Shown piece by piece: positions 44,744 to 54,827 of a stretch of DNA of 64,000 bases. The notes below the pieces were generated by a model. That model was not told the DNA's origin. It did not search any database and was given only the letters and a program-made list of their open reading frames with translations. A program made the position numbers and the translations under genes. Source of the DNA: Mucilaginibacter lacusdianchii (lineage in GTDB: Bacteria > Bacteroidota > Bacteroidia > Sphingobacteriales > Sphingobacteriaceae); assembly GCF_009770985.1 (NCBI RefSeq), contig NZ_WSRW01000002.1, forward strand, positions 1,240,001 through 1,304,000, in the 5' to 3' direction. Numbering within the stretch: position 1 is the first letter of the stretch; every line of letters begins with the position of its first letter.

Positions 44744-45220
44744 ATGCCCGATACCCAACAAACAATTATAAGCGAAGTAATTAAACTACTTCAGGGTGGA
44801 AACGCCCACGCCAAACTGGATGATGCACTGGCCGGTTTGCCGCCCGAACAGCGTGGTGCGGTGCCAAATGGCTTACCCTACAGTATATGGCAATTGGTAG
44901 AACATATACGCATTGCCCAATGGGATATGCTGGAATTTTGCAAAGACGGCAACCATCAATCGCCTAAATGGCCTGATGAATACTGGCCTAAAGAAACAGC
45001 ACCAGCCGATGAGCAGACGTGGAATCAATCCATCGGCCAAATTAAAAAAGATCTTGAGGGCATGATTGAACTGGTTAGCACCCAGGATTTATACACTCCT
45101 ATTCCGCATGGCGATGGTCAGAACATATTGCGCGAAGCCTTGCAGGTTGCCGATCATACAGCTTACCATGTGGCCGAGATTATTGTGTTAAGAAGATTAC
45201 TGAGCAGCTGGAAATCATAA
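44744..45220 (+). CDS. DinB/DUF1572-like four-helix protein
   Basis: A 158-residue putative metalloprotein of the DinB/YfiT-like group. Histidines expected to bind the metal are in LVEHIRIAQWDMLEF (about His53) and DHTAYHVAEIIVLRRLL near the C-terminus (two further His). DinB-like proteins include thiol transferases and damage-related proteins; the exact reaction is not predictable. Transcribed away from the MBL-fold gene. The start ATG at 44744 is the first in frame. Confidence 0.82.
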   Translation: MPDTQQTIISEVIKLLQGGNAHAKLDDALAGLPPEQRGAVPNGLPYSIWQLVEHIRIAQWDMLEFCKDGNHQSPKWPDEYWPKETAPADEQTWNQSIGQIKKDLEGMIELVSTQDLYTPIPHGDGQNILREALQVADHTAYHVAEIIVLRRLLSSWKS

Positions 45221-45270
45221 TCTTCCTTTCCCAAGGATAGGGCTTTTAACTAGCATAGTTTATAAAAACA

Positions 45271-45365
45271 AAAATGTCATTTCGAGAGGTAACGAGAAAT
45301 CCTTTGAAAGCGATTAGCTTGTACGCTTCGAAAAGATCTCTCACTATCGTTCGAGATGACATTTT
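45271..45365. repeat. TGTCATTTCGAG-type dispersed palindromic repeat, copy 2
   Basis: Outer arms AAAATGTCATTTCGA (45271-45285) and TCGAGATGACATTTT (45351-45365) pair with one G-T wobble; inner GAGAAATCCTTTGAAAGCG faces CGCTTCGAAAAGATCTCTC. The first copy is at 27791-27877. Confidence 0.7.
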
Positions 45366-45398
45366 AATTAAAGCCTTTTAGAGGGATTATTTAAAGTC

Positions 45399-46700
45399 TT
45401 ATTTTAACCCTTTTGCAAATTCCACTACTGCGCTTACCAGTTCAGGCTTAATTGGTAGCTCGGGCTGATTGTAAGTAGCAATGTTTGGTGCTGTTGCGGC
45501 AGGTGCTTCCTTTAATACATAATTCATGTTCGGTACAATCAGCATTTTTGCGTCCGATTTCACCTTTTTCAAGCGCTCCGCATCAGCGGTCGATACCTGC
45601 AAATCGGTAGTACCCTGTATAATCAGCATAGGTATCTTTAATTTTTTCAACTCGCGGGTGGGGTCATACCTCATCCACGACCGTAAATATGGTTGTACAC
45701 TTACACGGGCAATGGAGTACAGCGCAGCATCAACCTTGTCGTTGTTTTTCCCTTTGCGTAGGGTATCTACAATAGCTTTAAAGTTATTGCGCACAAATTC
45801 TGGTTGTGACTTCAGTTGCTCAGTTAATATTTTATCTCCTGTCTGGCTTTCTGCTTCTACCATAACGAAGCCGTTAACCGGTTGTCCGTTAGCAGCCAGC
45901 ATGCCTACCAGCGATCCTTCGCTATGCCCCAGCACAACTACTTTTGAAAATTTAGGATCGTCATGCAGTTGTGTAATCAGTGCCACGGCATCATCTACAT
46001 AATCATCAAAACGAAGCTCAGCTTCTTTAGCGGCAGATACGTTTTGCCCAACCAGGCGCTTGTCGTATCTTGCACTGGCCACGCCATTTTTGGCCAATGC
46101 GATAGCCAATTGTTTATAAGTATCAGGGTTCTGATTAAGCTTTGCCTTGTTACCATCACGATCGGTAGGTCCACCAGATGCAATAATAAGTACCACCGGA
46201 ATTTTACCGCTAACCTGCTTTGGCATTGCCAAGGTACCGTTGATGCTAGCCGTAAGAGTTTTCAAAGTGATGGGTGTTTCAACCACATCCGGATCCGGTG
46301 CGGCAGCAGTTGATGTTGCTATACCTTTAGCTTTATAGTTGTCAAAAAGCAGTCCGCCAATCTGTCCCCTGCCATTCAAGCTGATTTTCATGGCCAGGGT
46401 TGATTTTTGAAAATCTGCTTTATAAGTAGCAATCCCTTCGTCCATACCTACAAAAGTAGCCTGCTGCAAACCGCCAATCTGGCTTTGAAGCTGCGCCAGC
46501 ATCTGCTGGTTTTTATCGGCTGGTATTTGTGCCTTGGTTTCGGCAGTAAACATATTAAATATGCTATCGGCTTGGTTACGGTTGTAATACCGCATAAATT
46601 TGTTCAAAGCCGTACGGTAAGCCGCCGGTTCGGTACTTTGTGCCGGCGAGGTAATTACACAACCTGCCAATAGCGTTAGCAAAAAGAATATCTTCTTCAT
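45399..46700 (-). CDS. secreted alpha/beta hydrolase with N-terminal DUF3887-like domain
   Basis: A 433-residue exported hydrolase. A signal peptide (MKKIFFLLTLLAGCVITSPA) precedes a domain of the DUF3887 type (about 25-115, AYRTALNKFMRYYNRNQADS then IFNMFTAETKAQIPA). The alpha/beta-hydrolase fold has IASGGPTDRDGN, the nucleophile elbow VVVLGHSEGSLVGML, GTTDLQVSTADAERLK (acidic residue region), and a terminal His-containing VVEFAKGLK segment is not obvious. The N-terminus contains a Cys at 14 that is not a good lipobox. Substrate unknown; the domain pair is frequent in Bacteroidota. Confidence 0.82.
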   Translation of the reverse strand: MKKIFFLLTLLAGCVITSPAQSTEPAAYRTALNKFMRYYNRNQADSIFNMFTAETKAQIPADKNQQMLAQLQSQIGGLQQATFVGMDEGIATYKADFQKSTLAMKISLNGRGQIGGLLFDNYKAKGIATSTAAAPDPDVVETPITLKTLTASINGTLAMPKQVSGKIPVVLIIASGGPTDRDGNKAKLNQNPDTYKQLAIALAKNGVASARYDKRLVGQNVSAAKEAELRFDDYVDDAVALITQLHDDPKFSKVVVLGHSEGSLVGMLAANGQPVNGFVMVEAESQTGDKILTEQLKSQPEFVRNNFKAIVDTLRKGKNNDKVDAALYSIARVSVQPYLRSWMRYDPTRELKKLKIPMLIIQGTTDLQVSTADAERLKKVKSDAKMLIVPNMNYVLKEAPAATAPNIATYNQPELPIKPELVSAVVEFAKGLK

Positions 46701-46759
46701 AATCAGTTCTGCAAAATTAAGAAATTAAACGGGGGTTTGTTAATTAAGGCAACACGCAT

Positions 46760-47149
46760 TTAGCCGCCATGCCCGGTTAAGGCGCTGATAATAATAACCA
46801 GCAGTACCAGTAAGCTAATGCCGGTATACAACCAGTCTTTTTCTATCACAAAGCCAACCGCCGAAAATACAACACGGATAACCGGCGTAGCAATCAGTAA
46901 AATAATGCCGGCTTGTATAATAGCCCTGCCACGCCCTGCAAATATACCATTCCATATGCCCGATGCAGAGTGCACAAAATGGGGTATGCCAGTAAATTTT
47001 TGGTAACTTACCGTTGCGTGCCCATGGCGGTACAGATACAACACACCACCCATACAAACTACCAGCATAGATAAGCTTACACCTATGCGCAACACCCAGC
47101 CTAAAACTTGCTGCATATCTGTATCTTTAAACGTTCTGCGCTCAGCCAT
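46760..47149 (-). CDS. DUF1634 membrane protein
   Basis: A 129-residue inner-membrane protein with three helices (about 16-37 VLRIGVSLSMLVVCMGGVLY, 77-99 and 107-125). The family DUF1634 is commonly encoded next to TauE/SafE sulfite/sulfonate exporters, and here it starts five bases after such a gene's end on the same strand. That supports a subunit or accessory role in the export system (inference from context and family). Confidence 0.85.
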   Translation of the reverse strand: MAERRTFKDTDMQQVLGWVLRIGVSLSMLVVCMGGVLYLYRHGHATVSYQKFTGIPHFVHSASGIWNGIFAGRGRAIIQAGIILLIATPVIRVVFSAVGFVIEKDWLYTGISLLVLLVIIISALTGHGG

Positions 47150-47153
47150 TTGT

Positions 47154-47990
47154 TTATACCTTTTGATGAATACCGTTATAAATCATTTGCACCGCCAAGA
47201 AGGTAACTACTATGGCAAACACCCAACGCAGCCATTGTGATGATGAAGTATGAACCAGTATTTTAGAACCGGTTAACGCACCCAGCAGCACCCCCACTAC
47301 CACCGGCATTGATATTTCGGGATTTATATAGCCACGCTGCAAATAAACCACTGCGCTGGCAGCTGCCGTTACACCGATCATAAAGTTGCTGGTTGTGGTA
47401 GATACTTTGAACGGAATACGCATAATGCTATCCATCGCCACTACTTTTAATGAGCCGGAGCCGATACCTAATAAGCCTGAAATTAAGCCGGCAAATGCCA
47501 TCATGGCAAAGCCGCCGCCTACTTTGCGCACACCGTAAGTTACAGTTTGGCCATTATCAGGATATGTACCGTTCAGTTTTAGTTTTTCGGCCCACTGGCT
47601 TTTTTGCTGATTAACCTGCGTATCTTTCTTTTTTAGCGACATGAAGGCTGAAAATATTAAGATGACGCCAAATAGTATAGCAATAAAGCTGGTTTGTAGG
47701 TGAAGAGCCAGCATAGCGCCAAAAAATGCGCCGATAGTGGTGGCAATTTCCAGAAACATACCGATACGAATATTGGTAATCCCCTCTTTTACATAAGCCG
47801 CCGCCGAGCCGGATGAAGTGGCAATTACGGACACCAGTGAGGCACCGATGGCGTAATGAATATCAACATTTAACAAAACAGTGAGTAACGGAATAATTAC
47901 CACACCACCACCTAAGCCGGTTAATGAACCTAGTAAACCAGCCAGGTAAGACCCGGCCAAAACAATCAGCGTAAATACAAATACCGACAT
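47154..47990 (-). CDS. TauE/SafE family anion exporter
   Basis: A 278-residue membrane protein with about eight helices: an opening SYLAGLLGSLTGLGGGVVII (about 14-33), ASLVSVIATSSGSAAAYVKE and, in the second half, GFAMMAFAGLISGLLGIGSG and LLGALTGSKILVHTSS. The internal duplication of GxGGG and GIGSG turns is typical of the family, which exports sulfite, sulfonates or similar anions; substrate unknown here. It is cotranscribed with the DUF1634 gene four bases downstream. Confidence 0.88.
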   Translation of the reverse strand: MSVFVFTLIVLAGSYLAGLLGSLTGLGGGVVIIPLLTVLLNVDIHYAIGASLVSVIATSSGSAAAYVKEGITNIRIGMFLEIATTIGAFFGAMLALHLQTSFIAILFGVILIFSAFMSLKKKDTQVNQQKSQWAEKLKLNGTYPDNGQTVTYGVRKVGGGFAMMAFAGLISGLLGIGSGSLKVVAMDSIMRIPFKVSTTTSNFMIGVTAAASAVVYLQRGYINPEISMPVVVGVLLGALTGSKILVHTSSSQWLRWVFAIVVTFLAVQMIYNGIHQKV

Positions 47991-48066
47991 TCTAAAACGT
48001 TTGGCTGGCTGCTAAGGTAACAAATTATTAAGGCGACGAGATGTATTCGGTACGCATTGTCAAATT

Positions 48067-48098
48067 ATTATCACATGACGTTCATGAATGTTGATAAT
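48067..48098. promoter_or_regulatory. operator-like inverted repeat upstream of the aldolase gene
   Basis: ATTATCA (48067-48073) and TGATAAT (48092-48098) flank CATGA-CGT-TCATG, so two nested palindromes share a centre in the region between the divergent TauE and aldolase genes. Candidate binding site for a dimeric regulator. Confidence 0.4.
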
Positions 48099-48171
48099 GC
48101 AATATTGGTATCAACAATCAATCTTAAACACTGTTATACCACAACAATTTCTTCACATAATCCATAAAGCT

Positions 48172-49230
48172 ATGGCCTTTCAAAAAATCCTGGAATTATT
48201 AGGCGATCAGGCCGATAACCTGCTCCAACATCAAAGCAAAACTTTCGATAAAAACTTACTGCACCTGCCATCGCCCAATTTTGTGGACGAGGTATTTGCA
48301 CAAAGTAACCGCAACCCGCAGGTACTGCGTAATTTGCAAGCCATATATAATCATGGCCGCTTGGCCGGTACCGGGTATGTATCTATATTACCTATTGACC
48401 AAGGAATTGAACATACAGCAGGCGCATCTTTTGCTAAAAACCCAATGTTTTTCGATCCAGAAAATATTATAAAGCTGGCTATTGAAGGAGGCTCAAATGC
48501 AGTTGCCACTACATTTGGTAATCTGGCCATGATGTCGCGTAAGTATGCGCACAAAATTCCGTTTATAGTTAAAATAAACCATAACGAACTACTTACCTAC
48601 CCAACCAAATACAACCAGATTATGTTTGGTTCTGTTGAAGATGCCTGGAATTTAGGCGCAGCTGCAGTAGGTGCCACTATCTATTTTGGCTCTGAAGAAT
48701 CAAGCCGTCAAATTATCGAGGTATCACAAGCTTTTGAGCGTGCGCATGAATTGGGCATGGCTACTATATTGTGGTGCTACACCCGTAACAATGATTTTAA
48801 GAAAGACGGTGTAAACTACGAAACCGCCGCTGATATTACCGGTCAGGCTAACCACATTGGAGTTACTATTCAGGCCGATATCATCAAGCAAAAAATGCCC
48901 GACGTAAACGGTGGTTTTACCAAAATTAATTTCTCGAAAAGCGACCCGTTGATGTACAGCCAGATGACAACTGATCACCCTATTGACCTTTGCCGTTACC
49001 AGCTGGCTAATTGCTATATGGGCCGTGCCGGATTAATTAACTCTGGCGGCGAGTCAAAAGGCCCGGGTGATTTGGCCAACTCGGTAGCCAATGCTATTAT
49101 TAACAAACGTGCAGGCGGTACCGGTTTAATTTTAGGCCGAAGAGCATTTCAGCGTCCGTTTGAGGAAGGTGTAGAGTTTTTACATACCATTCAAGACGTA
49201 TATTTGGCCTCAGAAATTGATATTGCTTAA
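48172..49230 (+). CDS. fbaB: class I fructose-bisphosphate aldolase (FbaB/DhnA type)
   Basis: Interconverts fructose 1,6-bisphosphate with dihydroxyacetone phosphate and glyceraldehyde 3-phosphate through a Schiff base. The 352 residues begin [12 protein letters not shown]; an upstream in-frame extension lacks family sequence and ATG 48172 is used. Family tracts: [20 protein letters not shown] (about 62-81), [30 protein letters not shown] and [20 protein letters not shown], whose lysine is the likely Schiff-base residue. The stop overlaps the pfkB-type start (TAATG), so the pair is coupled. Confidence 0.93.
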   Translation: MAFQKILELLGDQADNLLQHQSKTFDKNLLHLPSPNFVDEVFAQSNRNPQVLRNLQAIYNHGRLAGTGYVSILPIDQGIEHTAGASFAKNPMFFDPENIIKLAIEGGSNAVATTFGNLAMMSRKYAHKIPFIVKINHNELLTYPTKYNQIMFGSVEDAWNLGAAAVGATIYFGSEESSRQIIEVSQAFERAHELGMATILWCYTRNNDFKKDGVNYETAADITGQANHIGVTIQADIIKQKMPDVNGGFTKINFSKSDPLMYSQMTTDHPIDLCRYQLANCYMGRAGLINSGGESKGPGDLANSVANAIINKRAGGTGLILGRRAFQRPFEEGVEFLHTIQDVYLASEIDIA

Positions 49231-50168
49231 TGAAACATATTGTAACCCTGACGCTGAGCCCAACGGTTGACAAAAGTACCAGTGTTGACCACGTTGTAGC
49301 CGATCAGAAATTATCTTGCGACGAGCCTAAGTTTGAACCGGGTGGTGGTGGCATCAACGTATCGCGTGGTTTAAAGCGACTGAACGTTAATTCAGTCGCC
49401 ATTTTTCCATCAGGTGGCTTAACCGGTCAGCGTTTGCAGGATCTGCTGAAAGAAGAGCGCATCAATCAGCAGCCGATCCTAACCGAAAACATGACGCGCG
49501 AAAACTTCATCGTATTAAACCGTGAGGTACAGGAAGAATACCGCTTTGGCATGCCTGCCGTAGAGCTGTTGCCTAAAGAGGAGCGCGAAATACTAAGCGT
49601 CATCCGCAACCTGTCACCCAAACCTAAATTTATTGTGGTAAGCGGGGGCATGCCTCCAGGGTCTAGTGATGACTTTTTAGCCAAAGTGGCCCGCATTGCC
49701 AAACAGGATGATGCGAAACTGATTGTAGATACCTCAGGCGAGGCACTTAAAAATGCGGTTGAAGAAGGCGTTTATTTGTTGAAGCCTAACCAAAGCGAGT
49801 TGAGTAAGCTAACCGGTATTGAGGTAAAAGATCAGGCAACGGTTGAGGAAGCTGCCCGCCAAATTATCGATAAAGGCAAATGCCATATTGTGGTAGTATC
49901 TATGGGGCCTGATGGCGCTTATGTGGCTACAAAAGATTTTTCGGAAATGGTAGAAGCCCCACAGGTGCAAAAACGAAGCACCGTTGGCGCCGGCGACAGC
50001 ATGGTAGCCGGAATGGTTTACGCCCTAGAAAAAGGTTTTGACCTGCGCCAGATGGTACGTATGGGTATTGCCTGCGGCAGTGCCGCTACCATGAATTCGG
50101 GCCCCGAGCTATTTAAAAAAGAAGATGTTGAACGGCTTTACCAAGGCATGCTTGGTAAAGCAAGATAG
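49230..50168 (+). CDS. pfkB: 6-phosphofructokinase/1-phosphofructokinase, PfkB family
   Basis: Phosphorylates a sugar phosphate with ATP in glycolysis. The 312-residue ribokinase-fold protein has the opening TLTLSPTVDKSTSVDHV (about 6-22), the glycine-rich GGGGINVSRGLKRL (about 38-51), SGGMPPGSSDDFL and the catalytic anion hole RSTVGAGDSMVAGMVYALE with Asp near residue 255. It lies directly downstream of the aldolase with a one-base overlap and was probably grouped with it for FBP formation and cleavage. Distinguishing phosphofructokinase from 1-phosphofructokinase needs enzymology. Confidence 0.87.
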   Translation: MKHIVTLTLSPTVDKSTSVDHVVADQKLSCDEPKFEPGGGGINVSRGLKRLNVNSVAIFPSGGLTGQRLQDLLKEERINQQPILTENMTRENFIVLNREVQEEYRFGMPAVELLPKEEREILSVIRNLSPKPKFIVVSGGMPPGSSDDFLAKVARIAKQDDAKLIVDTSGEALKNAVEEGVYLLKPNQSELSKLTGIEVKDQATVEEAARQIIDKGKCHIVVVSMGPDGAYVATKDFSEMVEAPQVQKRSTVGAGDSMVAGMVYALEKGFDLRQMVRMGIACGSAATMNSGPELFKKEDVERLYQGMLGKAR

Positions 50169-50201
50169 CTTAAGATTTGACCTAATGTTTAATTTCAGGC
50201 G

Positions 50202-52378
<2,177 letters not shown>

Positions 52379-52393
52379 AATTATAACATTAAC

Positions 52394-52434
52394 ATACACA
52401 AACGGAGGACGGCATCGATCCTCCGTTTGTGTAT
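52394..52434 (+). terminator. terminator after ligA
   Basis: ATACACAAACGGAGGA and TCCTCCGTTTGTGTAT: perfect 16-bp arms with a nine-base loop, followed by a T-rich run. Confidence 0.85.
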
Positions 52435-52475
52435 TTATTGCCTTTTTGTGTATCTTTTGCTCACCAATTGTAGTT

Positions 52476-52580
52476 ATGAAAAATTTATTTTACCTGCTTT
52501 TATTAAATGTGGCATATACTTTTACCAACAATAGATGTTTAAATGAAGTAACTGCCACGACGCTAACAGGCATCAGTTAA
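52476..52580 (+). CDS. possible small exported peptide
   Basis: A 34-residue frame MKNLFYLLLLNVAYTFTNNR followed by CLNEVTATTLTGIS. The hydrophobic N-terminus with a cysteine at 21 could be a short lipoprotein- or signal-like sequence. A near-consensus TATCTTTTG (one T too many) lies 20 bases upstream. No homologue is recognised; the frame is short and could be accidental. The 130 bases after it, up to the kinase gene, hold nothing else I can name beyond a second TAACTTTTG. Confidence 0.3.
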   Translation: MKNLFYLLLLNVAYTFTNNRCLNEVTATTLTGIS

Positions 52581-52711
52581 GCCAGCAGTTGCCCAAAGCC
52601 GGACAGCTTACTGTTGCCAGTTTATAGTCACAGTAACTTTTGTGATGATGATGAGCACTAACGAGCATTTTTACGCATAATAGGAATATTCTTATAACTC
52701 CATGACCTACA

Positions 52712-54037
52712 ATGGATTTAATGTATATTTTTGCAGCCCTTTTTATCTGCACAGTAATTGAGCAAATAAATCACGGTCCAATTATAATATTGAAAACACA
52801 ACTCATCAATTCAAAACCTGTAGTAGTTTGTGGTGCGCAATGCACCTCGGCACACCAGCACACCGCAGGGGCTGAACCCGGATTTGGTGCCCAGGTAGCA
52901 GACTTTTTTAAGAATTTATTTAACACAAATGACTGGCCGCCACGATGGCATTGCGGCACTTGGTCAGATTTTCATGGCTGGCTATACATTATATCCGATT
53001 TGTTAATCTGGGGATCGTATTTTGTTATTCCTTTAATTCTGGTAAAAATTGTTACCAAGCGCAAAGATGTACCGTTCCCTAAAATTATTTGGTTGTTTGG
53101 TGCGTTTATTATCTCGTGCGGTACAACCCATTTGCTGGATGCTATTGTCTTTTGGTGGCCTGCCTACCGTTTAAGTGCACTCATCAGGCTTATTACTGCA
53201 CTGATTTCTGTAACTGCCGTTTATACGCTTTATAAGGTGTTGCCCAGCTTACTTAACCTGCGCAGTGTAGCCGAGTTGGAGCGCGAAATTGCCGAACGCA
53301 AAGCTGTTGAAGCTAAATTGGCCGAAAACGAACAAGTGCTTAATAAATCATTGGAATTGCTTTCGCGCCACAACCAGCAGCTAAAAAGCTTTACTCATAT
53401 CCTGTCGCACAATATCCGTAACCATGCCAGCAACATATCGCTCTTAACGGGGCTGGTTGACGAAGAAACGCTGGACGAAAACAATCTGGAAATGTTCCAA
53501 AAAATCACAACCGTGTCTAACCGGCTAAATACTACTCTTCAGGATTTGTCTACCGTTATTAAAATCAGAGAAAGTATATTGGAAAAGCAAGAACTGAACT
53601 TTAAGGATACAACTCAAAAAGTATTAGACGTACTCCAATCTGATATAATGGCCAGTAAAGCAGTTATTGAGCAAAACTTTGAAGTGGCTACAGTTTGTTT
53701 CCCAGGCATTTATCTGGAAAGTGTTATTATGAACTTAATATCTAACGGTATTAAATATGCCAAACCCAATGTTAATCCGCATATTTGCATCAGCACTTAT
53801 ACCGAAAATGGTAAAACTGTTTTGCAACACACTGATAACGGCATAGGCATTGACTTGGAACTGCACGGTGAAAAACTATTTGGCTTATATAAAACTTTTC
53901 ATCAGCATACCCAAGCTCATGGCGTTGGTTTGTTTTTGATCAAGAACCAGATTGAATCGCAGGGAGGGCAAATTACCGTACAAAGCAAACCAGGCGAAGG
54001 CACCACTTTTAAAATTATTTTTAATGAGCAAAATTGA
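52712..54037 (+). CDS. ethylene-receptor-like (EBD) histidine kinase
   Basis: A 441-residue sensor kinase. After a Cys/His-rich N-terminal extension (C40, C44, H48, H50), residues about 88-175 form three helices homologous to the ETR1 ethylene-binding domain: IISDLLIWGSYFVIP holds Asp96 and Tyr103, and FGAFIISCGTTH holds Phe132, Ile133, Cys136 and His140. These equal ETR1 Asp25, Tyr32, Phe61, Ile62, Cys65 and His69, with Asp-Cys spacing 40 in both. A coiled linker (184-225) leads to a DHp helix FTHILSHNIRNHASNIS (His233) and a HATPase_c domain (NLISNGIKY, DNGIGID, GVGLFLIKNQ). The start is uncertain: the listed ATG precedes a -7 box at 52726; a TTG at 52790 is an alternative. The receiver gene follows with a 14-base overlap. 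Confidence 0.85.
   Translation: MDLMYIFAALFICTVIEQINHGPIIILKTQLINSKPVVVCGAQCTSAHQHTAGAEPGFGAQVADFFKNLFNTNDWPPRWHCGTWSDFHGWLYIISDLLIWGSYFVIPLILVKIVTKRKDVPFPKIIWLFGAFIISCGTTHLLDAIVFWWPAYRLSALIRLITALISVTAVYTLYKVLPSLLNLRSVAELEREIAERKAVEAKLAENEQVLNKSLELLSRHNQQLKSFTHILSHNIRNHASNISLLTGLVDEETLDENNLEMFQKITTVSNRLNTTLQDLSTVIKIRESILEKQELNFKDTTQKVLDVLQSDIMASKAVIEQNFEVATVCFPGIYLESVIMNLISNGIKYAKPNVNPHICISTYTENGKTVLQHTDNGIGIDLELHGEKLFGLYKTFHQHTQAHGVGLFLIKNQIESQGGQITVQSKPGEGTTFKIIFNEQN
52726..52733 (+). promoter_or_regulatory. -7 box inside the 5' end of the kinase reading frame
   Basis: TATTTTTG fits TAnnTTTG. If used, transcripts begin near 52739, after the first ATG of the frame, so translation would need a downstream non-ATG start such as TTG at 52790. 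Confidence 0.35.
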
Positions 54038-54422
54038 TATTTTATGCGTTATTGATGATGACGAGATTTACACCTTTACCATTAAACGCATTATCAAAGC
54101 AGCTGATGTTACCGAAAACACACTGTTTTTTGAAAACGGGCAAGCAGCGCTAGAATTTTTTACTGAAAACAAAAACAACCCATCCTTACTGCCCGAACTT
54201 ATTTTGCTTGACCTGAACATGCCAATACTCGACGGCTGGCAATTTTTAGACCGTTTTATAAAAATGGTTCCGCATCTGGAAAAGAAGATTACGGTTTACA
54301 TAGTTAGTTCTTCTATTGATGAAGCCGATTACAAACGGGCCGAGGCTATAGAACAAGTATCAGACTTTATGGTAAAACCCATCAGCGTACAACAGCTTAA
54401 AGATTTAGTAAATAGTTTATAA
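54024..54422 (+). CDS. single-domain response regulator
   Basis: A 132-residue stand-alone receiver. The acidic pocket Asp11-Asp13 in VIDDDEIYT, phospho-acceptor Asp63 in ILLDLNMPILDGW, Ser/Thr region VSSSIDE and Lys in MVKPIS match the REC domain. No output domain is present. The ATG at 54024 overlaps the kinase stop by 14 bases, which implies translational coupling and that it is the direct partner of the EBD kinase. Confidence 0.9.
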   Translation: MSKIDILCVIDDDEIYTFTIKRIIKAADVTENTLFFENGQAALEFFTENKNNPSLLPELILLDLNMPILDGWQFLDRFIKMVPHLEKKITVYIVSSSIDEADYKRAEAIEQVSDFMVKPISVQQLKDLVNSL

Positions 54423-54576
54423 TATTACTTTGATGCCGTTATTCTAGTGCCATAAGGGCATTGTTTCATCTTACGGCTCAATATTTATAAAACACTGTTT
54501 TAATTTTCATTTGCTGCAGTCAAAAATCAGTTGATATCGCTACAAACAAAATTGCTTTAGCGCTGCTTATTACGCT

Positions 54577-54729
54577 ATGGAATTTCAGATAGGCGACTTG
54601 GTAGCCACGCCTAACGGCAACGGCTATATTAATGATATTATTGAAGACGATTTAATTATCGACTTGGTTGATGGCGACCAAAAGCGCGAAACTTTCCACA
54701 AAGAAGCTGTTACGTTATTAACAGAATAA
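54577..54729 (+). CDS. small acidic protein with SH3/KOW-like start
   Basis: A 50-residue protein: MEFQIGDLVATPNGNGYIND then IIEDDLIIDLVDGDQKRE. The opening FxIGDLVxTPNGxGYI resembles the first strands of a small beta-barrel (KOW, CarD-like or SH3 type). It is acidic and cytoplasmic. Located between the receiver gene and the tandem-PAS kinase, on the same strand but with about 150 and 100 bases either side. No family identified. Confidence 0.5.
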   Translation: MEFQIGDLVATPNGNGYINDIIEDDLIIDLVDGDQKRETFHKEAVTLLTE

Positions 54730-54827
54730 CACACCATTACACTATATACTATAAATTTTAACTATAGTTACACTATTTTCTTTGCATATTCGCATTTGGA
54801 ATATTCCGATTCTACTACATCTGCTTT

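Noticed and set aside
45526..46002. 158-codon open frame antisense to the alpha/beta hydrolase
   Set aside because: Composition is low-information and the sense hydrolase has a full nucleophile motif and signal peptide.
48088..48171. Upstream extension of the aldolase
   Set aside because: It would run into an operator-like palindrome region and lacks family sequence; the [12 protein letters not shown] start fits.
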